This document shows positions 35,699 through 45,085 of a stretch of 64,000 nt of DNA, in pieces. How positions within the stretch are numbered: position 1 is the stretch's first letter; every line of letters begins with the position of its first letter. The position numbers were made by a program, and so were the translations under genes. Location of the stretch: positions 1 through 64,000 of the forward strand of contig WTFU01000017.1 of NCBI GenBank assembly GCA_011523945.1, given 5' to 3'. A model generated the notes under the pieces. It ran no database searches and was not told the origin of the DNA. It saw only the letters and a list, made by a program, of their open reading frames with translations. Origin of the DNA: Mariniblastus sp. Lineage in GTDB: Bacteria > Planctomycetota > Planctomycetia > Pirellulales > Pirellulaceae.

Positions 35699-36895
35699 TT
35701 AGCTGTTTTTGTCTGCCCAATCAGTCAGCATTTGAAACTGCGCTGCAAAATCGTTTTCGTCAGTACCCAATGGTGATTTGAAGAAGCTGGCGAGGAATGT
35801 CAATAGGCCAGTTTCGCCGCTTCGATTAGCCTTTTCAGTGAATCGGAATAGGTCGAGGACCAGGGGAGCCGCGAGAATGGAATCGCAACCTTGCCAGGTG
35901 AAAGTCATGATCATGGGAGTTCCAAGAAAACCTCGGAAGTGAATGTGGTCCCACGCCGTTTTCCAATCTCCCAGGCTCTTGATGTATTCGATACTTATAT
36001 GTGTCTGCGGGTCGTAGCCGAGGATTTGGCCTAGCAGGCGATCTTTGCTGGTAACCTTCGTTTGTTTGTTGATCGGATCATCAAGAACCTGCCCATCCAT
36101 ATTGCCAAAAATATTATGTCCGACCCAGCTCATTATTTCTAAATTTCGATTCGCAAACGCTGGCGCAAGTACGCTCTTCAAGAAAGTTTCACCAGTTTTA
36201 CCGTCGTGTCCAATGTGACAGGTTCCACGAGCTATTGCCAGTTCATCGATTGCTTTAGGGCAACTTCCCAATGAAGGGGTGAAGTTAATGAAAGGCCAGC
36301 CTTTTTCTAATGCTGCAATCGCATAGAGCGAACTGGCGGGTAAAGCGCAATTGGAGTCGCTGAGTGTGGATTCCAGTTCATCCCAGGTGTCCGGAATCGT
36401 TTCGGGATTGATTGGAGGTTCGGTCGAAGCAAGATTTAGAACAATGACTTGGTCAAGTTTGTTGTTCTCTTTGAATTCAATCAGATCGCTTTGAATTTGA
36501 TTAATTGCTGATTGTGCAGTCTCAGTTTGATTGACAAATTCTTCCGTTGCCAGTTTGGCAATTGTTTCTCCAACATTAAACAACACACCAGGCCGAACGT
36601 TTTTATCAAACTCTGCTAGTTCCGTTTCACATTGGATCACGAGTTCACGACTGATAGCTGGCGTCGTGCCCGAAAGCAAAAATGCTTCGGTGCGACTGTC
36701 TGTTTTCCGAATCTCGTGCCCGCCCATTACGATTTGATCCCAATCAATCAGATCCAGGCTGGAAAATTGCTCGAGCTGGCTTACCAAACCGCAATCATCA
36801 ACAAGATTTAGTTTGAGTGCAGCAAGGCCGACAACAACGGTAGTGGAGACGCCGCCGTGGGCTCCGATAAGCCATAGTCCAACACGTTTTGACAT
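35699..36895 (-). CDS. Inositol-3-phosphate synthase family protein
   Basis: I chose the ATG at 36895 (M-S-K-R-V-G-L-W-L-I-G-A-H-G-G); the upstream ATG at 36943 adds 16 residues that do not resemble the family. The 398-residue protein has an NAD-binding Rossmann start, V-L-N-L-A-S-T-E-P-P, and the catalytic-domain stretch F-T-P-S-L-G-S-C-P-K and G-K-T-G-E-T-F-L-K. These identify the myo-inositol-1-phosphate synthase family, which turns glucose-6-phosphate into inositol-3-phosphate. The motif spacing differs from the yeast enzyme, so a different inositol-type product is possible. It is monocistronic and convergent with the FHA gene. Confidence 0.88.
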   Translation of the reverse strand: MSKRVGLWLIGAHGGVSTTVVVGLAALKLNLVDDCGLVSQLEQFSSLDLIDWDQIVMGGHEIRKTDSRTEAFLLSGTTPAISRELVIQCETELAEFDKNVRPGVLFNVGETIAKLATEEFVNQTETAQSAINQIQSDLIEFKENNKLDQVIVLNLASTEPPINPETIPDTWDELESTLSDSNCALPASSLYAIAALEKGWPFINFTPSLGSCPKAIDELAIARGTCHIGHDGKTGETFLKSVLAPAFANRNLEIMSWVGHNIFGNMDGQVLDDPINKQTKVTSKDRLLGQILGYDPQTHISIEYIKSLGDWKTAWDHIHFRGFLGTPMIMTFTWQGCDSILAAPLVLDLFRFTEKANRSGETGLLTFLASFFKSPLGTDENDFAAQFQMLTDWADKNS

Positions 36896-37204
36896 AGAAT
36901 TTCTGAAACTGGGAATCAAGGAGGTTCGTTGAATTAAAGCCACTGTGAAAGTAGGCCTCAGAGATGGGTATCTGAATTATGGATTATTACTAGCCAATCA
37001 CCTTGCTGCAACGGCGTCGCAATGGGGATAGAGAAATCTCAACGTGTCGGGTGTGTGTTTTGGCACTGTGGATGAGTAGTAGCGATTACATGGTCGTCCT
37101 TCAGTAAATTTTCTGAAGTAAAGTTTGGGGTCTTTCGAACGCGTCCAGCCGTGTTAAATTGTTGGTCAATGGTTGAAGAATTTAAAACGATAAAAGGCAA
37201 GTTG

Positions 37205-38395
37205 ATGTTCGAATCTGCACCGCTAAACCCCCCCGACTCCATTTTTGGCCTGATTGAGCAATTTAAAAAGGATGAAAATCCGCTTAAGATTAATTTGTCG
37301 GTAGGGGTTTATCAGGACGAATCGGGCACAACTCCGGTGATGCAGTGTGTTCGGCAGGCGGAAGAAAAATTACTGGCTGAGCATGGAACCAAAAGTTACC
37401 TCCCGATTGATGGTGCTCCGTCTTACAATCGGGCGATTGGCGAATTAATTCTCGGTGAGTCGCTGTTTAACTCGTCATCGGTTCATTCGGTATCGGCTCA
37501 GACGCCCGGGGGAACCGTTTCTTTGCGGTTAGCCGGTGAGCTGCTTCGTCGCGTTTTTGACGTAAAGACGATATGGATGAGCAATCCAACGTGGGCTAAT
37601 CATCCAAAAATCTACGACGCAGCCGGTTTGGAAATCAAGAAGTACGACTATCTTGATGAGCAAGGGACAGGATTGGATTTTGAGCGTATCCTTGAATCCC
37701 TCCGTCATGCTCAACCAGGAGAGGCGGTCTTGCTGCATACGGTATGTCATAATCCAACTGGAGTCGATCCTACGGTTGAGCAATGGAAAGTTCTTGGGGA
37801 ATTCATCAAAGAACGTCAGTTGTTCCCAATCTTTGATTTTGCCTATCAGGGGTTTGGCGAGAGTTTGGATGCGGATGCATTTCCGATACGAAATTTTATT
37901 GAGAGTGGCGGCGAAGCCCTCGTTTGCAATTCATTTTCGAAAAACTTTGGTTTGTATGCAGAGCGTGTCGGCGGGATATCGGCAATTTCACCAAATGCTG
38001 AAACTGCGGCAGCGATGCTGAGCCAAATTAAGTTGACGATTCGTACGATGTATTCAAACCCACCGTTGCATGGTGGCGCGATCGTGAATACGGTTCTCCA
38101 TGATTCCGAGTTGCGGAAGCTTTGGACGTCAGAGTTGACTGAAATTCGCCAGCGAATTCTTGAGTTGCGTGAAAAATTTGTCGCTGCGATGCAGACTCGG
38201 GTTCCCGAGAAGAACTTTGAGTACATTAATCGACAGCGTGGGATGTTTAGTTACTCGGGTCTGACCGCCGAGCAGGTTGAACGATTGAAGAGTGAGCACT
38301 CCATTTACATCCTCGGAAGCGGTAGGATCAACGTAGCGGGAATCAATAGTGAAAACCTGAACCGGTTGTGCGACGCGATTGCCTCCGTGGTTTAA
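37205..38395 (+). CDS. Aromatic amino acid / aspartate aminotransferase (class I)
   Basis: The start is the ATG at 37205; the frame from 37151 is extra upstream reading. The 396-residue PLP enzyme matches the TyrB/AspC subfamily: F-K-K-D-E-N-P-L-K-I-N-L-S-V-G-V-Y at the N-terminus, L-L-H-T-V-C-H-N-P-T-G-V-D, and the PLP lysine in C-N-S-F-S-K-N-F-G-L-Y. R-I-N-V-A-G at the end carries the arginine for the substrate carboxylate. It transaminates aspartate or aromatic amino acids with 2-oxoglutarate. HPPD, the next step in tyrosine breakdown, is 17 kb away and not in the same operon. Confidence 0.93.
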   Translation: MFESAPLNPPDSIFGLIEQFKKDENPLKINLSVGVYQDESGTTPVMQCVRQAEEKLLAEHGTKSYLPIDGAPSYNRAIGELILGESLFNSSSVHSVSAQTPGGTVSLRLAGELLRRVFDVKTIWMSNPTWANHPKIYDAAGLEIKKYDYLDEQGTGLDFERILESLRHAQPGEAVLLHTVCHNPTGVDPTVEQWKVLGEFIKERQLFPIFDFAYQGFGESLDADAFPIRNFIESGGEALVCNSFSKNFGLYAERVGGISAISPNAETAAAMLSQIKLTIRTMYSNPPLHGGAIVNTVLHDSELRKLWTSELTEIRQRILELREKFVAAMQTRVPEKNFEYINRQRGMFSYSGLTAEQVERLKSEHSIYILGSGRINVAGINSENLNRLCDAIASVV

Positions 38396-38444
38396 TCAAA
38401 ACTCAAAACCAAGATGGTTCCTCGTTGAAGTTCCCGGAAATTCT

Positions 38445-39035
38445 TCAATAGGGGTACGCGGTGATAACCCGGTTGTCGCCGAGGACTAGGTTGAGTCGTT
38501 TCAGCGGTGGGTGGTTTTTTCGAGCTCCGGCTTCGCCTCCAAGGTAACCGATCCGTCGGTCCATTTGAATGACGTACTCGGTTTTCCCGTCTCCTTCTGG
38601 GATCGTTTTGACGCGATTGGAGTCTGATTGAATCAACTCGTAAGCTTCGTCAATCAATCGAAAAACATCATCCCCCTGAACATCAAATACTCCGTGAGGC
38701 CCTGGGCGGTCGGGTTCGTCACTCGCGTGACGCATTACATGTTTGCTGCGATGACCACTTTTTCCTGAGGTGTAGATCAGTCCGGCTGGTGAGACAAGAT
38801 TCTCTCCCCTTCCAGCTCGCAAGTAACGGCCTTCCAGAGTCGAATTCGCTTGATCGCTCGTCTTCGGCCTATGAGTTGTAATGACTCCAGCTGGCGGAGT
38901 GACCACCGAATTAGCTGTTCGCGTTGACTCGGCGTACCATTGATAGGCGACAATCAGAACGATAATTGTCGTACTGATGACTTTTTTAGGAGTGACTTTG
39001 GTAATGTGCGGGGGCGTAGATTGTTGTTTTTTCAT
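38445..39035 (-). CDS. Membrane-anchored hypothetical protein with BECR-nuclease-like C-terminal domain
   Basis: A membrane helix at about 18-36 is followed by a proline-rich linker and a C-terminal domain (about 75-196). The latter shows H-R-S-K-H-V-M-R-H, H-G-V-F-D-V, L-I-D-E-A-Y, then a Y-V-I-Q-M beta strand, R-I-G-Y-L-G-G, and the ending V-I-T-A-Y-P-Y. That order of a histidine/lysine cluster, a helix, three strands and a terminal T-x-Y-P is like the BECR nuclease fold (barnase, EndoU, colicin E5/D, RelE). This assignment is inference only. It has no immunity-like partner next to it. Confidence 0.6.
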   Translation of the reverse strand: MKKQQSTPPHITKVTPKKVISTTIIVLIVAYQWYAESTRTANSVVTPPAGVITTHRPKTSDQANSTLEGRYLRAGRGENLVSPAGLIYTSGKSGHRSKHVMRHASDEPDRPGPHGVFDVQGDDVFRLIDEAYELIQSDSNRVKTIPEGDGKTEYVIQMDRRIGYLGGEAGARKNHPPLKRLNLVLGDNRVITAYPY

Positions 39036-39143
39036 GCGCTCAATGAATGATCATTCGGGTTTAAAGGACTTAGCGCTTGGGCTTCCACCAGTTTACATTT
39101 AATTTGCAACCACACAAAAGGAAGCAGGATAGTCCAACAAAAA

Positions 39144-39170
39144 ACAGCCGAACTGAAGCAGTGCGGCTGT
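39144..39170 (-). terminator. Rho-independent terminator of the double-parvulin gene
   Basis: Arms ACAGCCG (39144-39150) and CGGCTGT (39164-39170) pair, with an inner ACTG/CAGT extension. On the minus strand it is followed by TTTTTTG. It lies 43 bp past the stop of the gene ending at 39213. Confidence 0.8.
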
Positions 39171-39212
39171 CGGTGGTTTTAACTCGGCAATGGGAATCGC
39201 TTGTTTAGCGAA

Positions 39213-41072
39213 TTACCTGAAGTTCGATGGAGTCGAGCTATGATTCGTATTCTGTTGTCGAGCAGATCGCATCGCGGAAGCTCCCGGCTGTGAGGTGCCC
39301 TTGAGAAAATTATCAATCTGAGAGTCTTGACGAAGCGTTTGGAATGCTTGTGCCATCTCAATGTTCAGCTTCTTTTCGAGAATGTTCTTTTGAAGTTCTT
39401 CTTTGACTGCGTCAAAATCAGAGACAACCGGTTCGGTTCGTCCCAGGCATAGCATTGTCACCCAGTATTCTCCCATCTGGACAACTTTGGAAAGTTCGTT
39501 GGGCTGCAGGCTGAATGCCTCTTTTTCCAGATCAGGCTGTCCGCCATGTTTTTGAATCGGCGGGACGGCACCAAAGTTATTTTTCGAAGCCGGTTCGATG
39601 GAGTACTGGTTGGCCAGTTTTCCAAAGTATTCCGGGGTCGGGTTCGCGCTGGCTAGGTTCCAGACCTTCAGTGCGGATCTGTGGTCATTGCTTACGATGA
39701 CGAGGACTTCCACGCGAGGACCGAAGTTTGCTTCAAACCCTTTATCCATATCTTCTTGTGTGACCGTGACTTTGTCCTGCACCAGTTTTTTCAATGCAAC
39801 GGTCGGCCAGACTTGATCCTCGATGTAGAGATCGACTTTTGAGAGGTCATCGTTGGTCATGAGTTGAAGCCAGTCGTCAACGTTAACGCTACCGTCTGGA
39901 TTCAGATGGCCAAGTGATTCAGCGGCCCTCGTGATTTCTTCCGTAATATCTGCTTTTTCGACACGTAGCGAAGCTGATTTTAATTGTTGAATCAGGATCA
40001 TACGGTTGATTTCGGTGTCAAGCATTTGAGAGCCGTATCTGGTAATGCAATCTTCAGCAACGTCTCGCTTGAAAATTTGTATCCCGTTAACGATTGCGGC
40101 AACGCCCGGCATCTCTTTGGAGAGAACTTCGTCATTCATGACGTTGACAATTTTTGCGTTTTTCTGCTCCGTCGTGAACAAAACGCGAGCTGATTCGATT
40201 AGCTTGTCGCTGGCAATTTGTTTTTCGATTCTTTCGTGGTGAAAAGCAGATTCTGTTGGAGAAAGGTCGGCCTCCGGGTAGAAGCGTTCACATCGTAGAA
40301 TCACGAAATTGTTAGCAATCGCGAGCACACGGGAAATTTCATTGGGGCTCAATGAAAATGCGAGCTCTTCAAATTCGGGAAGGCCCGAATTGCGGCGAAT
40401 TGGCTGTAGTAATCCCCCCATCGATTTGCTATTTGCGTCAAGGGAGAATTGTTTAGCGAGGCGTTCGAAGTTTTCGGGAGCAGTTTGGAGCTGGGAATGG
40501 ATTTGGTTGGCCTGTTGGAGCGAATCAACAACGATTTGACGAACCTGAACCTTCGGGCCAAACTCGAATTCCATCCGCTCATTGATTTCCTGATTAGTGA
40601 CTTTCACGTTTTTTTCGGCCAGCTTGCGAATTGCTAATTCGTGCCAGGTAATATCGTTCTTTAGACGATCGACGGTGATATTCCGGCGGCTGCAAATCAT
40701 TTGGACATATTTGTCACCCGACATGCCGAACTTTTTGGCTTTTTCGATGAGCTCATTGTTCACATCGCCCTCAGTGATCATCACTCCATTTTTTTTGCAC
40801 ATGTCGAGCACGAGGAGTTTTTTGATTCGGCTTTCAAGAACCTCTTCGCCAAAACGACGCATGCATTCTTGAGAGATTTGGTGGCGAGTGATTGGGTGTC
40901 CGTTGACAACGGCAAGTGTTTCGATGTGTTTTTGCTTTGACGCTGCTATTTGAGCGGGAGTGTTGGCATTGGTTTGGCCCAAGACCTCATCGCTGGATAA
41001 ACCGAGTAAAATGATGAGGGACACTAAAAGGGGGCAGATTTTAATACAACTAATGCTGGCTTTTTTCGCCAT
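39213..41072 (-). CDS. Secreted double parvulin-domain peptidyl-prolyl isomerase-like protein (SurA-type duplication)
   Basis: The start is the ATG at 41072, with GGAG 8-12 nt upstream; the frame from 41258 is spurious upstream reading. The 619-residue product has a signal peptide, then two copies of a unit made of a helical SurA-N-like region and a parvulin-like domain (the first around 165-265, the second around 430-530). Both units begin with V-N-G-type strands and contain E-F/D-x-E-x-A-F-S-L. The catalytic histidine pattern of parvulins is absent in both (V-R-Q-I-V-V and V-L-V-I-V), so a chaperone role in outer-membrane or periplasmic protein folding is likelier than isomerisation. Confidence 0.85.
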   Translation of the reverse strand: MAKKASISCIKICPLLVSLIILLGLSSDEVLGQTNANTPAQIAASKQKHIETLAVVNGHPITRHQISQECMRRFGEEVLESRIKKLLVLDMCKKNGVMITEGDVNNELIEKAKKFGMSGDKYVQMICSRRNITVDRLKNDITWHELAIRKLAEKNVKVTNQEINERMEFEFGPKVQVRQIVVDSLQQANQIHSQLQTAPENFERLAKQFSLDANSKSMGGLLQPIRRNSGLPEFEELAFSLSPNEISRVLAIANNFVILRCERFYPEADLSPTESAFHHERIEKQIASDKLIESARVLFTTEQKNAKIVNVMNDEVLSKEMPGVAAIVNGIQIFKRDVAEDCITRYGSQMLDTEINRMILIQQLKSASLRVEKADITEEITRAAESLGHLNPDGSVNVDDWLQLMTNDDLSKVDLYIEDQVWPTVALKKLVQDKVTVTQEDMDKGFEANFGPRVEVLVIVSNDHRSALKVWNLASANPTPEYFGKLANQYSIEPASKNNFGAVPPIQKHGGQPDLEKEAFSLQPNELSKVVQMGEYWVTMLCLGRTEPVVSDFDAVKEELQKNILEKKLNIEMAQAFQTLRQDSQIDNFLKGTSQPGASAMRSARQQNTNHSSTPSNFR

Positions 41073-41427
41073 CGCGGTTTCTCCATTAACCGGGCTCGTT
41101 TCAATCCGGCTTGGACGAGGAGTGTGCGAGCCGGGAATCCATTCGCGTGGAGTATAGAGCTGACTTTCCCAAGCGGTCAAGACAAATCGGAGGTGGGAGC
41201 TGGCAGGCAGTTTTCTGGTCGATCTCCGAATCGCAGAACAATCCTTGACTGGCGTCACGCTTAGATAGCTAGCAGTTGGGCGCTGCAGCTATGCCAGGAT
41301 ATGAGAGCGGTCTGTCCGTCAAAGCGTGGTTGATTAGAAAAGAGAATCCGGAAATGCTGAGCCGTTTGGAGGGAGCGGATGAGTTGGAGCCTGAATGCTG
41401 AGTAAGTTTTCACTGCCAGGGAGAGTT
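41073..41427. other. 355-bp stretch without a gene
   Basis: This is the upstream region of the double parvulin gene and the tail region of the next minus-strand gene. I see no convincing ORF, repeat or hairpin. Confidence 0.45.
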
Positions 41428-41997
41428 TTATTTTATACCGCCTGCAATCACTACGGATTCGAGCTTGGCGTTACTTGATTTAGGAGACGGAAGTGAGCGG
41501 GCAATCGAAATTGGGGCGGCCGGCTGAGGGGAACGCTGAGGGTTTAGTGTCGAGAATTCATTAGGAAGCGATTTGGGGCCGGTGGTGGGTACAGAGGGTT
41601 TAAACTGCACAGGCGCCTTCGTTTTATTGGTAGCGGGCTGAAATGAATTTTCTGATTCTCGAATCAAAGGTAAACTATTGGCCGTTTTTCTATTGGAGGG
41701 ACGGCGTGTTGGCGATTTAAATCTTGGATATTTGCTAATACTCGAAACAGAGTTGCTAGGGGCAGTCATTGGCATTGGGGCAGAATCGTTGCGTTGGATC
41801 CACAAAGCCGAGTTGTGTTCTGTGTATGGGTTGTAGTAGTCGGAGTTGGGGCCAGGGTTGGCGACGTGATAGCCATCGCTGATTCCATAACCAACCCATC
41901 TCAAGTAGCGATGTTTTTGGGCAAATCCTGTCGACGCTAGGACGGTAACGACCATTAATACTGGCAGAACTAATCCGAAAAGTCTGATTCGCAACAT
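41428..41997 (-). CDS. Secreted hypothetical protein
   Basis: This 189-residue protein has a signal peptide cut near F-A-Q, then an aromatic, glycine- and asparagine-rich block (W-V-G-Y-G-I-S-D-G-Y-H) and D-Y-Y-N-P-Y-T-E-H-N-S, and a long disordered tail rich in P, S, K and T. Short secreted proteins of this style are common in planctomycetes. I do not recognise the family or a function. Confidence 0.65.
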   Translation of the reverse strand: MLRIRLFGLVLPVLMVVTVLASTGFAQKHRYLRWVGYGISDGYHVANPGPNSDYYNPYTEHNSALWIQRNDSAPMPMTAPSNSVSSISKYPRFKSPTRRPSNRKTANSLPLIRESENSFQPATNKTKAPVQFKPSVPTTGPKSLPNEFSTLNPQRSPQPAAPISIARSLPSPKSSNAKLESVVIAGGIK

Positions 41998-42368
41998 ATT
42001 ACCCGCCTTGCTTGGGAACGATTGAGCGTTGAATTTGCAAAAAATACCGTTATTCCTTCCCGTTTTTTATCGCCGGACAATCGAGGTCGCCTTGATTGTA
42101 TTGACGGACAGGTCCGCGGCGCTGGTAATAAGCGTCCGGTCGTATCGAGAAAAACGGTTTCAATCATGTTTACTTTCATTCGTTTCAAGTAAACAGGCCG
42201 GACAAGGGCAATAGAAGTGCTTTGGCAGGAGAAGCCTCCGGTGGATAGCGAGCTGAATACCGTTTTTGTCAGCAGCCTGTCTTCAACCTCAGTGCCGTTG
42301 TCGAGTCTAAGTGCGGCGCTTTTCCACCAATTTGTTTCCACCAATTCGTTTCCACCAATTCGTTTAAC
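41998..42368. other. 371-bp stretch without a convincing gene
   Basis: A 124-residue frame at 41970-42344 overlaps the next gene's signal peptide and has no coding look. The stretch holds three tandem 14-bp repeats at 42321-42362. Confidence 0.5.
42321..42362. repeat. Three tandem 14-bp repeats
   Basis: Unit TTTCCACCAATTCG; the first copy (42321-42334) has one change, the second and third (42335-42362) are identical. They lie just past the stop of the minus-strand gene ending at 42369. Confidence 0.85.
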
Positions 42369-43022
42369 TTAATTGTGAACATGTTCGTGAGGATGGTGGT
42401 TCGCTATCTTAGAATTCGATTTTGGTTTGGGGGAAAGCGCGAGAGTAATATCGTCATCCGAGTTAAAGGTTTTGTCGGGGCCGGCGCTACGAACGAGTCC
42501 TGAATCAGAGCCTGCGTCAAATCGTAACGATTCTCCCCAGGGGTCAATGTGTTCGACAATCAGCATGTTTGCCTCAATGTCGAAATCAGCGATGTCTCCT
42601 GCTTCTGCGCGAAACGCCTTGACCTTCTTCGCTGCAACCGCCAATAAGACGCCGGTTTCCTTGGCTTGTTTCTTTGCAATTTTATTGCGTTGGGCGATCT
42701 CTCTGGTATGCGTGCGATGGTGATGGGCGTTGGAGATAAGCAAGACAATCGACGTTGCCATTACCACACCGCCAATCGAAACGATGGTTCCAATCGAAGC
42801 CATTATTTTCCCCGGTCGTCGAAGTCCATTGAGGCTAATTAGCAACGGAATTGGCGATGCAAAGCCGGCGGTAAACAGACTGCCAAATGCGAGCCACATT
42901 CCATTAAATCCCCACCAGTTAAATTTCCGTCTTTCGGGGCGGGGCGGTTGAAAACCGATATAAACAGGGGTTGCTTGTTTATTGGCAGATGTCCGTTGAT
43001 TGAAGGGGGTGTGAAACGCCAT
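42369..43022 (-). CDS. Hypothetical membrane protein with pseudopilin-like C-terminal segment
   Basis: The 217-residue protein has two predicted membrane helices (about 45-70 and 76-98) arranged like DUF4190 proteins, then a charged helix and a C-terminal domain with D-P-W-G-E-S-L-R-F and G-P-D-K-T-F-N-S-D-D-D-I. The latter resembles the calcium-binding end of type II secretion pseudopilins such as GspG. It ends in a histidine-rich tail H-H-P-H-E-H-V-H. The combination is unusual, and I cannot assign a role. Confidence 0.7.
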   Translation of the reverse strand: MAFHTPFNQRTSANKQATPVYIGFQPPRPERRKFNWWGFNGMWLAFGSLFTAGFASPIPLLISLNGLRRPGKIMASIGTIVSIGGVVMATSIVLLISNAHHHRTHTREIAQRNKIAKKQAKETGVLLAVAAKKVKAFRAEAGDIADFDIEANMLIVEHIDPWGESLRFDAGSDSGLVRSAGPDKTFNSDDDITLALSPKPKSNSKIANHHPHEHVHN

Positions 43023-43157
43023 CTATTCAAAATCTCCGACGGTTTTTTGGTAACTTCCCTCTTTATTCGATGGGAATTTAAAAACCTTGGGAAATTATTA
43101 AAAAATGTTTTGAATCACGCGGCCACCAATGGATTGGGGTATCGATTGCATAAAAAC

Positions 43158-43189
43158 AGGGCGGTGTTTCAGTCTTGAAACACCGCCCT
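43158..43189 (-). terminator. Rho-independent terminator of the AGCS symporter gene
   Basis: A perfect 14-bp stem (43158-43171 with 43176-43189) with loop GTCT; T runs flank it on both strands (GTTTTTA on the minus side), so it can work in both directions. It lies 66 bp past the symporter stop. Confidence 0.88.
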
Positions 43190-43254
43190 CAGTTTTTTCT
43201 TAAATATTTCCAAGCATCAAGCAGAGTGGCTTTCTACAAAGATTTTAAGCGAAT

Positions 43255-44931
43255 TTAAGCTTTGCTGGCTCGAATTGCTTCGAGGTATCGATTTAGCTGT
43301 TTTTTCACAACTGGGAATAAGAAAAACAGCCCGACCATATTGGGGAAGACCATCGCGAAGATCATGGCGTCAGAAAAACCCCAGACCGAACTCATGTTGG
43401 CAGCAGAACCGATCACCACAAAAGCGCAAAATAGCAATTTATAGGAAAGGTCGGCTGCCTTGCTTCGCCCAAAAAGAAACTTCCAAGATTGCAGACCGTA
43501 GTAGGACCACGAAATCATTGTGGAAACCGCGAACAGAACGACGGCTACTGTTAGGAATACATTGGAAAAAGGAATGTACTCGGCAAAGGCTTTGGAAGTG
43601 ATTCCAGCACCCTCGAAGGACTCGCCGTCGATGACGACAACGCCCTTACCATCACCACCATAATTGAATTGCTCTCCACCCGTGTTGAAAATGATAATGA
43701 CAAGTGCAGTCATCGTGCAGATCACGACCGTGTCAATGAATGGTTCGAGAAGTGCTACGAGCCCTTCGGATGCAGAGTATTTCGTCTTGACTGCGGAGTG
43801 AGCAATGGAAGCCGAACCGGCACCCGCTTCATTGGAAAACGCGGCTCTCTTGAAACCGATCAGTAAAACACCGATTACGCCACCAACTCCAGCCTGGGGC
43901 TTGAATGCCTCGGTAAAGATCAGAGTGATTGCCCCGCCGAGAAGGTTAATGTTGGTAATGATGATGTAAAGGCAAGCCACTGCGTAAAGGATTGCCATAA
44001 AGGGGACGATCTTTTCAGTCACTGAGGCGATTCTTTTGATACCGCCGATGATCACGATCCCAACGAGTATGGCCAGCACGACGCCGATTGCCGTACCTGC
44101 AGCGGTACTTTGGAGTCCTAAAAGATCTTTGAGAACAATGGTGGCCTGATTCGATTGGGCCGCGTTTCCACCACCGAATGATCCGCCGATGCAAAAGATC
44201 GCGAAAAAGATAGCCAGAATCGTACCGATACCGACGAAGCCCTTTTCCTTGAAACCCTTGGCCAAATAATACATTGGTCCGCCATGAACCGTGCCGTCCT
44301 CACCGATATCGCGGTATTGAACACCCAGGGTGCACTCCACGAATTTAGTTGACATTCCCAAAATTCCGCAAACGATCATCCAAAAGGTTGCGCCCGGTCC
44401 ACCGAGGGCAATCGCGAGGGCCACGCCAGCAATATTGCCGTTACCGACGGTTCCTGACACAGCCGTGGCCAAAGCTTGGAAATGGGTTACCTCGCCGTCA
44501 GATTCATCCGCGATGGTGTCGACAACATCGCCGTCGACAATATTGACTTCTGCCTTTTCGTCTGCCGAGTGATGATCGAGTTTGTCGTATTTACCACAGA
44601 CGACTTTTAACGCGGTGGGGAAATGAACGATATTTACAAAGCCGAAAGCAAGGGTGAAAAATAGAGCGCTAAACACGAGGAGCAGAAGAACAAATGGCAC
44701 ACCGCCCAGAAAGGGTACACCCTCGGGTATTGGGTAGAAAACTAACCCGCCAAAAAAATCAGCCACTGGCTTGAAGGCTAAGTCAATTCTCTCATCGATT
44801 CCAAGAGATTCCGCCCCGTCAGCTTCCGCAGCCGCCTGTGCGAGTGCTTCACCTGTGTTAGGAAAATGTCCAATTGCAATAATTAACAGCAGTGCGAGTG
44901 CCGCAATTTTCAACCATTTTGAAGATGTCAT
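43255..44931 (-). CDS. Sodium:alanine/glycine symporter, AGCS family
   Basis: The 558-residue protein has an N-terminal hydrophobic segment, a charged loop at about 115-150, and about eleven helices. AGCS signatures are clear: G-T-V-G-N-G-N-I-A-G-V-A-L-A-I-A-L-G-G-P-G-A, H-G-G-P-M-Y-Y-L, and F-S-N-E-A-G-A-G-S-A-S-I-A-H. It imports alanine, glycine or related amino acids with sodium, fitting a marine organism. It has an insert of about 90 residues near the N-terminus relative to minimal family members. Monocistronic, with a strong terminator. Confidence 0.93.
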   Translation of the reverse strand: MTSSKWLKIAALALLLIIAIGHFPNTGEALAQAAAEADGAESLGIDERIDLAFKPVADFFGGLVFYPIPEGVPFLGGVPFVLLLLVFSALFFTLAFGFVNIVHFPTALKVVCGKYDKLDHHSADEKAEVNIVDGDVVDTIADESDGEVTHFQALATAVSGTVGNGNIAGVALAIALGGPGATFWMIVCGILGMSTKFVECTLGVQYRDIGEDGTVHGGPMYYLAKGFKEKGFVGIGTILAIFFAIFCIGGSFGGGNAAQSNQATIVLKDLLGLQSTAAGTAIGVVLAILVGIVIIGGIKRIASVTEKIVPFMAILYAVACLYIIITNINLLGGAITLIFTEAFKPQAGVGGVIGVLLIGFKRAAFSNEAGAGSASIAHSAVKTKYSASEGLVALLEPFIDTVVICTMTALVIIIFNTGGEQFNYGGDGKGVVVIDGESFEGAGITSKAFAEYIPFSNVFLTVAVVLFAVSTMISWSYYGLQSWKFLFGRSKAADLSYKLLFCAFVVIGSAANMSSVWGFSDAMIFAMVFPNMVGLFFLFPVVKKQLNRYLEAIRASKA

Positions 44932-45085
44932 GATTTTCCACCGGATACGGGGTAATAAAGTCGCGTTGACACTGCTATCGGGGCAGCTTTAATCAGCCGT
45001 TTTTATCGAACAAAGCAACCAGAGTCAATGATTTCTGGAATTTGGCTTGTTTTTGACATATGTGGTTGTGAAAATTGTTTTTAAT

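Noticed and set aside
41970-42344. 124-residue ORF on the minus strand
   Set aside because: It overlaps the next gene's signal peptide and crosses the tandem repeat region; no domain or signal was found.
43255-44931. Two-gene reading of the AGCS region because of its long N-terminal insert
   Set aside because: One frame covers all helices without interruption, and AGCS motifs occur in the expected order.
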